From assembly GCA_025677825.1 (NCBI GenBank), contig JAIXMO010000116.1, forward strand, positions 1-23,678: a stretch of 23,678 nt of DNA. Direction: 5' to 3'. Under the pieces are notes generated by a model, which worked only from the letters and a program-made list of their open reading frames with translations, did not search any database and was not told the origin of the DNA. This DNA is from Helicostylum pulchrum (Eukaryota; Mucoromycota; Mucoromycetes; Mucorales; Mucoraceae). This document shows, piece by piece, positions 1 to 8,906 of the stretch. How positions within the stretch are numbered: position 1 is the first letter of the stretch; every line of letters starts with the position of its first letter. A program made the position numbers and the translations under genes.

Positions 1-1548
1 TACATCCCTGCTCTTCTAGTATTAGGAGGACCGTCTGTCCGTTGCGTACCTTTTGTTAAACAAAAATCTACAGCCATAGGTACTAAATATACAAAAAAAA
101 AAAGGATTAACTAATTTATTTCTTCTTTAAGTATATATGTATACATACCCAGTATTGGCCAGAGAAGTTCATAAGTCTATTACATTCAATTCCGTCACCA
201 TTTACAAAAGGGCATATACCTTACAGCGTATATAGATTCTGTACCTGTTTGGATAACGATGGTTTTTTCTGAAAGTGTTTTGAGCTCGTTTACAATTGGT
301 TTCAAGTAAGAGCTGAAGTCACTCTTGGAAGATCCTGGAAGTATACCGATTTGAAAGGTTGCATGTCGTGCATATCTTTAAAAAAGGTAAATAATTTAAC
401 TCGTTAGTACTTTTTCCTAACATATTAATTTAATTTTTCTTATTGTTAGTGTACCTTTTCTGAACTGTCCAAGTTTAGTACGACAGCGTGAATCATAATC
501 ATACTTGAATGGGAGCTTGAGGATGTGAATCCGTCAACATCAATTTTCAAATATATATTTATTATATCTTGGTCTGTGTTTATAGCTTGGCTGTTGTAGA
601 GATCCTTGAATATTTGCCCGTCGAAGATATCACCGTAAGTATCATTGTTTCTTGTTATATTTTCGATTACTTCTTTCTGACGATCTATTATTTTTTGACG
701 TACTTCGTCTGACGACATCATTTCAGCAACTTTATCAGCGATTGACACCATTTTAGTGCTTTTTGCTGAAGATCTTAATGAATTGCATGTAGGACAACTG
801 AGAAGTTGGTCATCTTCTTGGCTATACAAATAGCATCCATTGTGGCAAACATCATATGATCTTGTCATGGGTAAAGGTATAACATTCTTAACAAGGCTGG
901 TACACGCTTCATGACTCAACAATTTGGTAGTAACAGAGTCTATCAGAAAGCACAAGGTAATTTTTTAAAAAACATTAGTCTAAGATAAAATCAATATAAT
1001 AATTTAAAGCTATATTTACCCAAGGTTTCGTCGGCAAGCATCATATTAATTAGATGTCTCAATGCTCTTGAACCTTCTCGACTGATGTTGTATGTATCAC
1101 ATACCTCTTCAAACATGACACTATATCTTTCAATATTGGTGAATACAAACTTGGGGATATTTACTTTGTAATGAATTTCGTCTTGGTCAATATCATTATC
1201 GTTCATTTCAGGCGCGGTAGTAGAGTCAACAAGTATATGCTCAGAGTTAAATGGTTCTGTTAATATACATATATATAACGGTTTATGTAAGTAAAATATT
1301 GAATATTACATATTATTTATGTATCATTTCCATTAATGTTTACCTTCGTTTTCTAGAAAATCTGATTCATCGTTAAAATCAAGATAGTCACCACAGTCAT
1401 AATCGTCCATGGAGTTGACACTTTCAGTATTTGCGACTGGGGAAGGCGCAGAAAAGGATATTGACTGCTGGAAAAGAAGCTGACGAACATAATCGATGTT
1501 ATGACCGGATACGCGTGTACGTTTATTTGGATTGGTGTAGGAAGACAT
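1..1548 (-). pseudogene. Tnp2/Plavaka-like (CACTA-group) transposase gene, spliced, decayed, cut by window edge
   Basis: I see three consecutive minus-strand exons with matching phases: 1548-1344, 1256-1020 and 939-455. Introns are 87 and 80 nt, GT..AG. Exon 3 holds a Tnp2-style zinc ribbon (VCHNGC, then CPTCNSLR) and a catalytic-type IDVDGF segment. A fourth exon beginning near 375 would carry the family motif QIGILPGSSKSDF and a segment ending YLKPIVNEL; the intron before it has a TACTAAC-like branch site. A further piece near the left edge reads YGCRF followed by a TKGTQRTDG-type segment. Known from the family: Tnp2/Plavaka proteins are DDE transposases of CACTA/EnSpm-group transposons. 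Odd: the exon 3-4 junction is out of frame by one base, and more frame breaks are needed near 204-222 and near 61-70, so I infer a decaying copy. The ATG at 1548 fits a 71-codon first exon. The rest of the catalytic core lies outside the window. Confidence 0.65.
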
Positions 1549-1994
1549 TTTTAAGTAAAAATAATGGATAAATTATCTGAAAGTAAGGTAAGATTTTTTT
1601 TTGCTTTTATATTCGAAAATTGAGATAGAAAATTAATCTTGGCAGTTTTTTTTAGAAACAGTAGATACATTATATCATGCAATTTATTTCAAAGTAATAA
1701 TAGAACCGCTCATATAACGTAGTATATTTATGCTGAGCCGTTGTGCATATAAAAAAGGTAAATTATTAAAAATGTCGCGACAAGTACATACTAATTCGAT
1801 TGGGTAGAGGGCTTGAGGCATTTTTTTACTGGTGCCTTTTTTTTATTTTTTTTTTGGCGGCGCAGCTACAAGAAATAATTCCATATTTGTCTATGTATCC
1901 TTTACAGGTATTGAAAATTGAATATAAAGAGACACTTTTAGAAGAAGAAAAAAAACTAATTCTTTTTTATTTATTTTAAAAACGCAGAAATAAT
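1549..1994. promoter_or_regulatory. Intergenic region between two divergent genes
   Basis: This 446-bp AT-rich gap separates the ATG of the minus-strand Tnp2-like gene from the ATG of the plus-strand gene at 1995. It holds poly-T/poly-A runs and TATA-like stretches, for example GAATATAAAGAG near 1919 ahead of the plus-strand gene. No ORF or RNA gene is visible. A role as a shared bidirectional promoter is inferred from gene order only. Confidence 0.4.
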
Positions 1995-2995
1995 ATGTCT
2001 AATATGTCTAACAATAACAACAGTGACATCCCCTGGAATTCTACTGATTTTCTTCAAGATGTATTTGAAAACACGCCCTCTGATACTGTCAAACTTGATT
2101 TTCTCATTGGTGAAGTCAGTGAAATCAAGATCATGTTATCACGACTTTTGGCCATGAATAATAGAGACTCTCTTAATTCTGTTTCTTTTCGTTCAGGTAA
2201 TTTTGGCTAAAAGGAAATAAATAATGATGTTCTACTTTATTCTAATTTTTTTTTTAGGATCTGTCTCTGCCGGTACCAGCCAGTTATCTATCACGCCTGC
2301 TTCTTTTGATATTATCAATGACCGTGAGAAGGTCGATGAAATAGTGATGACGGCTACAAGCAACCGTGGTAAAAGGTGCTATTCCAGGAGAGACATTCTT
2401 TTGAAAACTGGTATTTCTGAATCAAAAAAGAAAGATCTCATCGTCGCAATGTGTACTATTTGGTTGGAAGCAAAAGAAATCTCGTATGGCATGGCAACAG
2501 AAACGGAAGAGAAAGCAGCAAGATATCAAGATGCGTCCGATAGATACGACAAAACAAATGTGCTGATCGGTCTATTCTGTAAAACGAAGTTTTCTGAAGA
2601 GGATAAGGCATTTAGGTGGATGAACTTGTCAAAAGAAAAAAGGGAACTTATAACGTATGTTGTAGAACACATTGTTTTCGAGACGTTAACACGCCAATCT
2701 TGCTTGCCCTTGGATTTTGCAAAAGACAGTTGGGTAACTACTCACTTATTATCCGTTGCTATCCGTAATAGTGATGGATCAAGAAAAGCAAAGTCAACTG
2801 TAAGCTATTTCATTAATTTTTATTTGACAAATATCAGTATCAGTATTTCTCACTCTTTTTTCTTGGGGGTTGACATATTAGGAAGATAATGCGGACAGCT
2901 TTTCAATCTCTGATTTGGCAGAGGAAGTTGAATTGCCACAGGTAAGTATCGATGGGTTGAATCCAGTTTTAGGTGACAAGAGAAGAAGAGTTTGA
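1995..2995 (+). CDS. Spliced hypothetical protein, three exons, about 285 aa
   Basis: Exons are 1995-2196, 2258-2799 and 2882-2995. Introns are 61 and 82 nt with GTAATT..TTTAG and GTAAGC..ATTAG. Phases match (phase 1, then phase 0), which supports a real gene. I do not recognise the family. The N-terminus is Asn/Ser-rich (residues 1-12). Residues about 30-52 (LDFLIGEVSEIKIMLSRLL) look like a short amphipathic or coiled-coil helix. The middle is rich in charged helices, with a tract around GKRCYSRRDILLKTGISESK and a WMNLSKEKRELI segment. The C-terminus is acidic, then ends in DKRRRV. The intron reading replaces the apparent signal-peptide-like start at 2224, which is intron sequence, so the protein is probably not secreted. 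Odd: a strong donor (CAGGTAAGT) at 2939-2947 could start another intron with acceptors near 3170, giving a different C-terminus. The gene is divergent from a transposase and could belong to that transposon or to the host. Confidence 0.65.
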
Positions 2996-3808
2996 ACCAA
3001 TCGTATCTTGGCTGGTGAAATCTGTCATTTTTTTTTTTTTGCTATAAATAGTTTGATTTTTTCTCTTTTTTTTTTCCCTTTTCTTTTCTTTATTATTTTT
3101 ATTACTTTTCCTTTCAATTTTTTTTTAATAAAACAAATAAAAGTTCTTTTTTTTTGAACTTTACATACAGGTGTTAGCCCTCATGTAGTGCTTTCACTCA
3201 TTCTGTCGAGATCAGGTAATATCATGTTAGCATTATGAAGACAACTTGTAGCTCTAATACCATATTATTTTTATCTTAGATATTTATCTGTTACTCGTAT
3301 CACTACTTGCTATAGGCCCTTTACTTCAAAGCTTTTTTTATATACAAAAGTAATTATGTTATTTCTTTGAGCCTTTGTATCATATTCTGACCTTTTTTTT
3401 TTTAATCCAGGTGCAGGCTTATTCCGCTATGTATTCTGTCCTTTTATCTTGTGTTCTCTATGTAACAATAATGAACTATAACTTAAACATAACTATTACC
3501 TCGCATCTTCTTAATCTTTTAACTATTGTATACTAAAAGACAATAACAAACTAGTTTCTTAAACATAATTATACCCTTCCCCGTAATATATATATACACT
3601 ACACACTGTAAACAAAATTCACCTGTAAATAATAAAATTCTCGCTTTTTTTATATATATATAAATTTTTATTACTAAATGTGCTATCATTACCGTATGAT
3701 CGAATAACTATTTTATACAATATTGCCTTCTAATCATCCAATACCGTCGTAATGCTGTTTTTTTTAATGATTTGCCGGTTATGGTTAAAACTGCGATAGT
3801 GATAGCTC
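2996..3808. other. Gene-free AT-rich stretch with poly-T tracts
   Basis: I see no convincing ORF on either strand. The first part probably holds the 3' UTR of the upstream gene: AATAAA-like signals lie near 3127-3142. Long T runs (3030-3160) and a TA-repeat (about 3650-3661) follow. A CAG acceptor-like site after a long polypyrimidine tract lies near 3170. Confidence 0.45.
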
Positions 3809-3980
3809 AAGCACTGGTGACTCACTCAAGCACTGGTGACAAGAAATATCATCCGTGACAAATTAATCACCAGTGACAAATCAGTCACTGATGATAGCTA
3901 TTAATCACTGGTGATAGCAATGATAAATTAATCACCAGGCGTTAGCACCAGCGATTAATTTAGCACTCCAAGCACTTTGT
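3809..3980. repeat. Clustered near-palindromic TCAC(TG/CA)GTGA motif array
   Basis: About nine full or partial copies of a 10-bp near-palindrome lie in 170 bp, in both orientations. Examples are CACTGGTGAC at 3812 and 3831, TCACCAGTGAC at 3867, TCACTGATGAT at 3885, TCACTGGTGAT at 3905, TCACCAGG at 3932 and CACCAGCGAT at 3946. Several copies are preceded by AATTAA or ATTAA. Spacing is irregular, so this is not a CRISPR array. It lies downstream of element 1 pol and may be part of that element's LTR or flank. Binding by a dimeric protein is inference. Confidence 0.6.
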
Positions 3981-4338
3981 TTCGCCATGGTGCATAACAA
4001 ATATACAAGAAGTAACCCTTTTCTGGAAGTGAACGGACCGAGTTGTCTGTGGTATTATTTGAGTGAGCAGATCACGATAAATAAGAATAGGAAATTTGCG
4101 TAACAGTGTCACGGACATCTTTTATAAGGAAAATACACGCGTTATAGATTTACCCGTAGTAAATCTATACTTGTCAAAATAAAGAAGCAAAGTAGAGTGT
4201 AGACAAACAACACATTAGCAAAAGTATCTTGAAAATAAATAAAATAAAATAAAAGGAAAGGCGTAATGATGGACCTGAAAAACCCTTATAAAAAAAAAAC
4301 CACTTTGGGAAAACATGTAAGTTAAGGGAAAAGGTGAA
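3981..4338. other. Non-coding 3' region of element 1
   Basis: This stretch follows the element 1 pol stop codon in the minus-strand sense and probably holds the end of its internal region and LTR sequence. The 5' LTR of element 1 is not in the window, so there is no partner copy and the LTR ends cannot be placed. A short inverted repeat (TATAGATTTAC / GTAAATCTATA) lies at 4143-4170. No gene is seen. Confidence 0.35.
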
Positions 4339-5634
4339 TCACGTAGCGGGTGAAGTAGAAGGATTAATGCGACGAGATTTTCGTTTATCGTGACGTTCAG
4401 TACGGTCTGGGATATGACGGGCATTAATGGTTTTGGGTAAACGCTGGGTACCGGAGATAGTTAAAGAGTTGCGACGTTGCCAATACCGTTCAATATGATG
4501 CTTATCGGGGAAATGGCTGGAAGGTTCCCAAGTATCATCGTCTTCGGTATATCCCTTCCATCGTACACGATAAAGATAATTGGTAGGGTTGCTACCTTGG
4601 TGAGAGATAATGCTTTGAACTTCAAAAAAGTCATTGTCGGATTCAATTGCTGATGCAGAATCGGGCTTGATAGCGTTATCTGAGGAGATCAACTTGATTT
4701 GTGATGTGGGTATATCACGAGAAATGAGATTATTAGCGTCGTCAGAGAGCACGTAAGAACCATTGGAGGTATGGTTAATAATGCGGAAAGGTCCAAGATA
4801 ACGTTCTTCAGTTTTACCTGATCGCAATACATTTTTGATCATAACTGTAGAGCCAATTGGATATTTATCAGAAATGATTTTATGACGTTTGAGAAAATGT
4901 GCTTTGTCTTTTTCTTGCGTATGCTGGATACGTTTAGTTAGAGCAGGTACGAGGTGATCGTTGACCTTCTTATATTGAGCAGCAATGGCTTCAGGTTGAA
5001 TGTGTGCGGTATCAAAGTTAGGATTAACTTGTGTGTAATTTTCGAAATCATTTGCACGTCTGTTAAACATGACAGAAAAAGGTGTAGATTGATGTAATCT
5101 GGAAACTTTTAAGTTCATTTCCAATTGAGTAGCGGGTAAAAGTGTATCCCATTGGTGTTTGGCGCCTTGTAATTTCTTTACGAGAGTGCGTTTTGTCGTA
5201 TGAACGAATGATTCATTGGTACCGTTAGAGTTCGGTGTATAAGCTAGGCTTAGGCGATGATCGACGCCGAGTTGGGATAGAACCTGTTCAACTAATTCGT
5301 TTGTAAATTCGGAACCACGGTCAGTTTGCAATACTTTAACAAGGCCGAAAGTAGTAAAAATGTCGACTAGCTGCTTAGCAATTGTACTTGCCTCTTTGTC
5401 AGGTAAAGCACGTAAGATCGTGAATCTCGAAAATAAATCGACGTAAACCAGAATAAAGTTATTGCCTGATTCAGAGGTGATATTAAATGTGCCCAAATCA
5501 CAGACGGCGTGGTGGCCAGAAGCGGAAGGTAAAATCTGCTTTGGAGGGTGATAACCAGTACGGGACCAGTTAAAGGCGAGACAAATATTGCAATCAGAAA
5601 TTGCTTCGGCAATATCTTTACGTAAGTTCGTCCA
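4339..5634 (-). pseudogene. Element 1 integrase core plus C-terminal chromodomain
   Basis: This is the 3' part of a gypsy pol gene. Reading from 5634 down it opens with the end of the integrase zinc finger (TNLRKDIAEAI, then CNIC). The catalytic core follows: Asp in AVCDLGTF, Asp in LQTDRGSEF, Glu in NSNGTNESF (D,D-35-E type). A chromodomain lies near the C-terminus (FFEVQSIISHQ, YLYRVRWKGY, DDTWEPSSHF, IERYWQRR), followed by a basic tail (DKRKSRR). The frame is open through 5634 with no stop. Known: integrase joins retroelement cDNA to host DNA, and chromodomains of this type can direct insertion to marked chromatin. Odd: the third catalytic motif reads NES rather than the usual ER. The piece is cut from its N-terminus by the insertion at 5635-7970. 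Confidence 0.85.
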
Positions 5635-5883
5635 AGACGGATATCCTTTTATATTATAAATTAAAACATTATTTAAAATACATCATAAATAAAATGCTGA
5701 TCTTTATCCAAAACTAAAAGGTTTGCTCTTGTGATAAAATAATTTATTTTATATATATAATTCTGATTTATTTATATCTATAGAATATAAAGACGATATG
5801 TTAATTTTAAAAATGTAGTATATCCGAGAATATAGAAAGATATATTTATTGAAAATAATTGATTAAGGGATCATAGATATCCT
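5635..5883 (+). repeat. Left 249-bp LTR-like direct repeat
   Basis: Matches 7722-7970 base for base at a constant offset of 2087, by eye, with no indel or mismatch seen. It starts AGACGGATATCC and ends GATATCCT. It does not begin TG or end CA as most LTRs do. Its left neighbour is the TCCA target copy; its right neighbour is the transposase leader. Confidence 0.9.
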
Positions 5884-5945
5884 TCTTCTAGTGAGAGCTG
5901 GTAACTATTTTTATAAATAAATTGAATTTTAAAATACAATAATAA

Positions 5946-7385
5946 ATGAACTATGATATTAAAGAGAATGTTAATAAAGAATACAATAATATTACGAAAG
6001 AATATTGGAAATTTTTAAACTATGGATGGCCTAAGATAAATAAAAAAGTAAATCATACAAGAAAAAAGTCAAGTGTTAATAATTATATAGAAATAAAAAC
6101 AGAAATAATGAATAGATTAGGTATAATACCTACATATTTTTTTCTTACAATTTTATTTGGAGATCAAGATTATCCAGGACCTTATAATAATATAGAGAAA
6201 GGATTATTAATGCTCTATTTTATAGTTAAAAGTATTCCTTTTGAAGATATGGATAAATATATTAGTAAAAGCACATTTCATGATATTTATCGAAGATTCT
6301 ATAATGATGATAGAATTTCTAAATTAAATAAAGTTATTGATTATTCATTATCAAATATGTTTTCAAATATAAATATTAGAATTATGAATGGACACTTGAA
6401 CAACCCTACTTTATTTAATCAAGTGACTTTACATATTGACGGGCATGATACAAAAGGAATTGTTTATGGATCGAAAGATAAATCTCAATTTTATAGTTAC
6501 AAATTAAAAAGAAATGGATTTAGAACACAAGTATCCCTAGATAATAATGGATTTATACTATTTGTTTCCAAAAGTCAACCTTGTAGCATTGGAAATGATG
6601 GAACAATGTTAACAGATATGAATATATATAACAAGATTAATGAAATGGATTGCATTGCATTAGATGGTGGCTACACATTGTTTGCTAATAATATAATAAA
6701 TAATTCTAATCTAAACAACCATAACTTTGTATTTCCAATTAGGAAAGAGATCGGTATTAATTTAAATGAAATTGAATTAAACTATAATGATCAGTTTGGT
6801 GGATTTCGTTCTAAAATGGAGAAATGTTTCGCTGATATAGGGCATACATTTGAAAGATTGAATAATACGAAGTCTTTTATTACCACAGATATAAAAATTT
6901 TTAATATTCAAATGAAAATTGCATCTGTTTTGTTAAATGTAAAAAAATTTGTAGAATTAAACAAACTTGATGTATTTGATTTTCATGCATATTGGCTAAA
7001 TGATCAATTTGATTATGAATACAATGATATTATTTTAAATAATTTAGATTCTATAAAAATAATGCAGCCTAAAATAACAGAAAGAATAAATAATTTAGAA
7101 AAAATGACATTATTACAACAACAGTTTATTGGTCTACAATTACAAAATATTACTCAAAATCCAAAAATCAATAGTTTAATAGATAATATGGACATGGAAG
7201 AAAATATGGATAATAATAATCTTGATAATTTTGAAGTAGAAGATATACTTGATCACAAAGGATTAGTTGTAGAAGATAGTATTTATTTAGTTAAATGGAA
7301 AAACTATCCAGATTCAGAAAATCAATGGTTACATTATTCTCGTTTTAATGAAAGTAAAATTATTATTGATTATTGGAAGAAATAA
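5946..7385 (+). CDS. IS5/PIF-Harbinger-like DDE transposase with C-terminal chromodomain
   Basis: A 479-aa protein starting at the ATG at 5946; the region upstream is short and AT-rich. Residues about 105-118 (YISKSTFHDIYRRF) look helix-turn-helix-like. The nuclease core follows the DDE_Tnp_4/IS5-Harbinger pattern: Asp165 in LHIDGHDTKG, then a YSYKLKRNGFRTQVSLDNNG segment, Asp240 in CIALDGGYTLF, and Glu292 in FRSKMEKCFADIGHTFERL. After a linker rich in Asn, Asp and Glu (about 405-428), residues about 429-478 form a chromodomain: NFEVEDILDHKG, YLVKWKNYP, NQWLHYSRF, IIIDYWKK. It ends at the stop, so the fusion is native to one ORF. Known: IS5/Harbinger transposases cut and join DNA; many eukaryotic Harbingers need a second Myb-like protein, which is not seen here. 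Odd: the usual TWEP of chromodomains is QWLH. The ORF looks intact and codon use is extremely AT-rich compared with the surrounding gypsy genes. Confidence 0.85.
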   Translation: MNYDIKENVNKEYNNITKEYWKFLNYGWPKINKKVNHTRKKSSVNNYIEIKTEIMNRLGIIPTYFFLTILFGDQDYPGPYNNIEKGLLMLYFIVKSIPFEDMDKYISKSTFHDIYRRFYNDDRISKLNKVIDYSLSNMFSNINIRIMNGHLNNPTLFNQVTLHIDGHDTKGIVYGSKDKSQFYSYKLKRNGFRTQVSLDNNGFILFVSKSQPCSIGNDGTMLTDMNIYNKINEMDCIALDGGYTLFANNIINNSNLNNHNFVFPIRKEIGINLNEIELNYNDQFGGFRSKMEKCFADIGHTFERLNNTKSFITTDIKIFNIQMKIASVLLNVKKFVELNKLDVFDFHAYWLNDQFDYEYNDIILNNLDSIKIMQPKITERINNLEKMTLLQQQFIGLQLQNITQNPKINSLIDNMDMEENMDNNNLDNFEVEDILDHKGLVVEDSIYLVKWKNYPDSENQWLHYSRFNESKIIIDYWKK

Positions 7386-7721
7386 TTTATTAAATTTATG
7401 GTTTATTACATAGTTTTCTGAAAATAATTGAATTTACAATTTATAAAAAAAGATAAATGGAAAACAAAAGTATTTTTTAAATATTCTTGTTTTTAAAAGA
7501 AATAAATTATTAAAATAAAAATCAATATGAACCAATTGATGATTGAGTGCACACAATCTGTTTTATTTAATTTAAGAAATCCTTTTGTAAACTTTTCATT
7601 ATATTAAATAGATTTACTCTATTATTATTCTAGATAAAATAAATAAAAAAACAAAAAAACCATCTGGCCAGAGGGGGAGGGTATCACCTAAGATACAACT
7701 ATATTGATTTAACTATATGCT
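7386..7721 (+). other. 3' non-coding part of the direct-repeat element, with a G-rich tract
   Basis: AT-rich DNA between the transposase stop and the right repeat. Its only GC-rich feature is a purine tract, AGAGGGGGAGGG, at 7670-7681, 40 bp before the repeat. The placement recalls the polypurine tract that primes plus-strand synthesis upstream of a 3' LTR, but the function is unproven. No ORF is seen. Confidence 0.45.
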
Positions 7722-7970
7722 AGACGGATATCCTTTTATATTATAAATTAAAACATTATTTAAAATACATCATAAATAAAATGCTGATCTTTATCCAAAA
7801 CTAAAAGGTTTGCTCTTGTGATAAAATAATTTATTTTATATATATAATTCTGATTTATTTATATCTATAGAATATAAAGACGATATGTTAATTTTAAAAA
7901 TGTAGTATATCCGAGAATATAGAAAGATATATTTATTGAAAATAATTGATTAAGGGATCATAGATATCCT
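7722..7970 (+). repeat. Right 249-bp LTR-like direct repeat
   Basis: Same orientation and, by eye, same sequence as 5635-5883. It is followed directly by the second TCCA target copy (7971-7974) and the resumed element 1 pol frame on the minus strand. Identity of the two copies implies that they were homogenised or copied recently. Confidence 0.9.
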
Positions 7971-7974
7971 TCCA

Positions 7975-8557
7975 ATGTAAATGCGCATCATGGATGGCTG
8001 CTTCGATAGCATTAATTCCAAAATGGCCAAGGTTATGAAATTTGTCAATGATAGCACGTCTTTCTTCAGGAGGAGGAGTCATAGCGTCTGCTAATTCTGC
8101 AGCGCGTTGCATAAGTTGATCGGAATCGAAAAGGATCGTGTCAGGTGACTGTTGAGTAATAAAAGAAATCTTTTTTCTCAAGTTTTTTTCTTTTTGCGAT
8201 TGTTCTTTATTAGCAGTTTTTATAGAATCGCGTTGTTCTATTTCGAGTTCAACTTCAGGAGAAGCAAATAGTCGACTGAGACTGTCAGCAATGTAATTGT
8301 CAGAACCCTTGATGTAAACAACTTTGAACGATTTTGAATAAATGGTGGTGTACCAGTTTTGGAGTAAAGTGGAACAATAACGCTGCGAGTGTAAAAAGAT
8401 AAGACTGTAATGGTCCGTGTATAAAATAAACTCATTCAGATGTAACCACTGATGGTAACGTAGAAACATATACGCAATTGCAAGACATTCACGTTTATTT
8501 GTAGAATAGTTTTTTTCACTTTTTGTTAAACTGCGAGAAGCAAAACCCAAAAATCGA
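7975..8557 (-). pseudogene. Element 1 RNase H end and integrase zinc-finger start
   Basis: This minus-strand piece begins, after the solo LTR, with FLGFASRSLTKSEKNYSTNK and RECLAIAYMFL, typical of gypsy RNase H. It continues through YTDHYSLIFL and the SDNYIADSLSRLF end motif. It then enters the integrase N-terminus with HNLGHFGINAIEAA and HLHW. The HHCC finger is cut before its CxxC half, which lies beyond the 5635-7970 insertion as CNIC. No internal stop is seen in the host part; codons past HLHWKDI come from the inserted repeat. Confidence 0.8.
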
Positions 8558-8562
8558 ATGGT

Positions 8563-8901
8563 TGTCGTGATCTGGGATATAATTATTAAAACTAACTAGA
8601 CACACTTACATCATAGTCAAAGACTAGTATATTAAATGAAGCTAAGTAATATAAACTAAAAGTCTATCATATAAATTACATCATGAAATGATATAATGTA
8701 AAGACACTAATAAATATAGCTTACTAAAAATACTTAGTGTCTCTTTGGTAAATGGTATAAATACAACCTTAGAACAGGATTCTTATAATCCTCAGATCTC
8801 TTTTTATATAATAAAACACTTTAATCTAGTCTCACAGTATTTATACTTGACCCTCTCTTTTATTATATATATATCTTTATTCTACACTCCCATTTACCAC
8901 A
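8563..8901 (+). mobile_element. Solo LTR of the element 2 family
   Basis: A 339-bp LTR, TGTCGTGATC...TTTACCACA, in the orientation opposite to the element 2 LTRs. It is flanked by a perfect 5-bp duplication, ATGGT (8558-8562 and 8902-8906). By eye it differs from the element 2 LTRs at about one position (CTAG for CCAG near 8828). It interrupts element 1 RNase H between TNTI and RFLGFASRS, which rejoin in frame on removal. Presumed origin: recombination between the two LTRs of a full insertion. Confidence 0.93.
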
Positions 8902-8906
8902 ATGGT

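Larger units (their letters stand above)
5635..7970 (+). mobile_element. Direct-repeat-flanked DDE transposon carrying a chromodomain transposase
   Basis: A 2336-bp unit bounded by two 249-bp direct repeats, inserted in the integrase zinc-finger region of element 1. TCCA lies immediately left (5631-5634) and right (7971-7974). Removing the unit and one TCCA rejoins the element 1 frame as HLHW-TNLRKD. The same place in element 2 reads IYWTNIKKD, which supports the boundary. It carries one plus-strand gene (5946-7385). The repeats begin AGACGGATATCC and end GATATCCT; a GATATC palindrome lies near both ends, but no convincing terminal inverted repeat was found. LTR-like ends plus a cut-and-paste type DDE gene is not an arrangement I can assign to a named superfamily. 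Confidence 0.8.

Noticed and set aside
2224..2257. Signal-peptide-like start MMFYFILIFFLGSVSA
   Set aside because: The hydrophobic stretch is the poly-T end of a 61-nt intron; the exon begins at 2258 in the frame set by exon 1.
2939..2971. Third intron of 31 nt in the unknown gene (GTAAGT...TTTTAG)
   Set aside because: Too short for a spliceosomal intron in fungi; reading through gives a clean stop at 2995. A longer intron using the same donor remains possible.
3809..3980. CRISPR-like repeat array
   Set aside because: Motifs are short, in both orientations and irregularly spaced, with no constant repeat-spacer structure, and the genome looks eukaryotic.
5367..5612. 81-aa minus-strand ORF overlapping element 1 integrase
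   Set aside because: Shadow frame; the integrase frame carries the CNIC and catalytic motifs and is open across the region.
5635..7970. Canonical LTR retrotransposon
   Set aside because: No gag, protease, RT or RNase H, no TG..CA ends, and the enzyme is IS5/Harbinger-like rather than a retroviral integrase.
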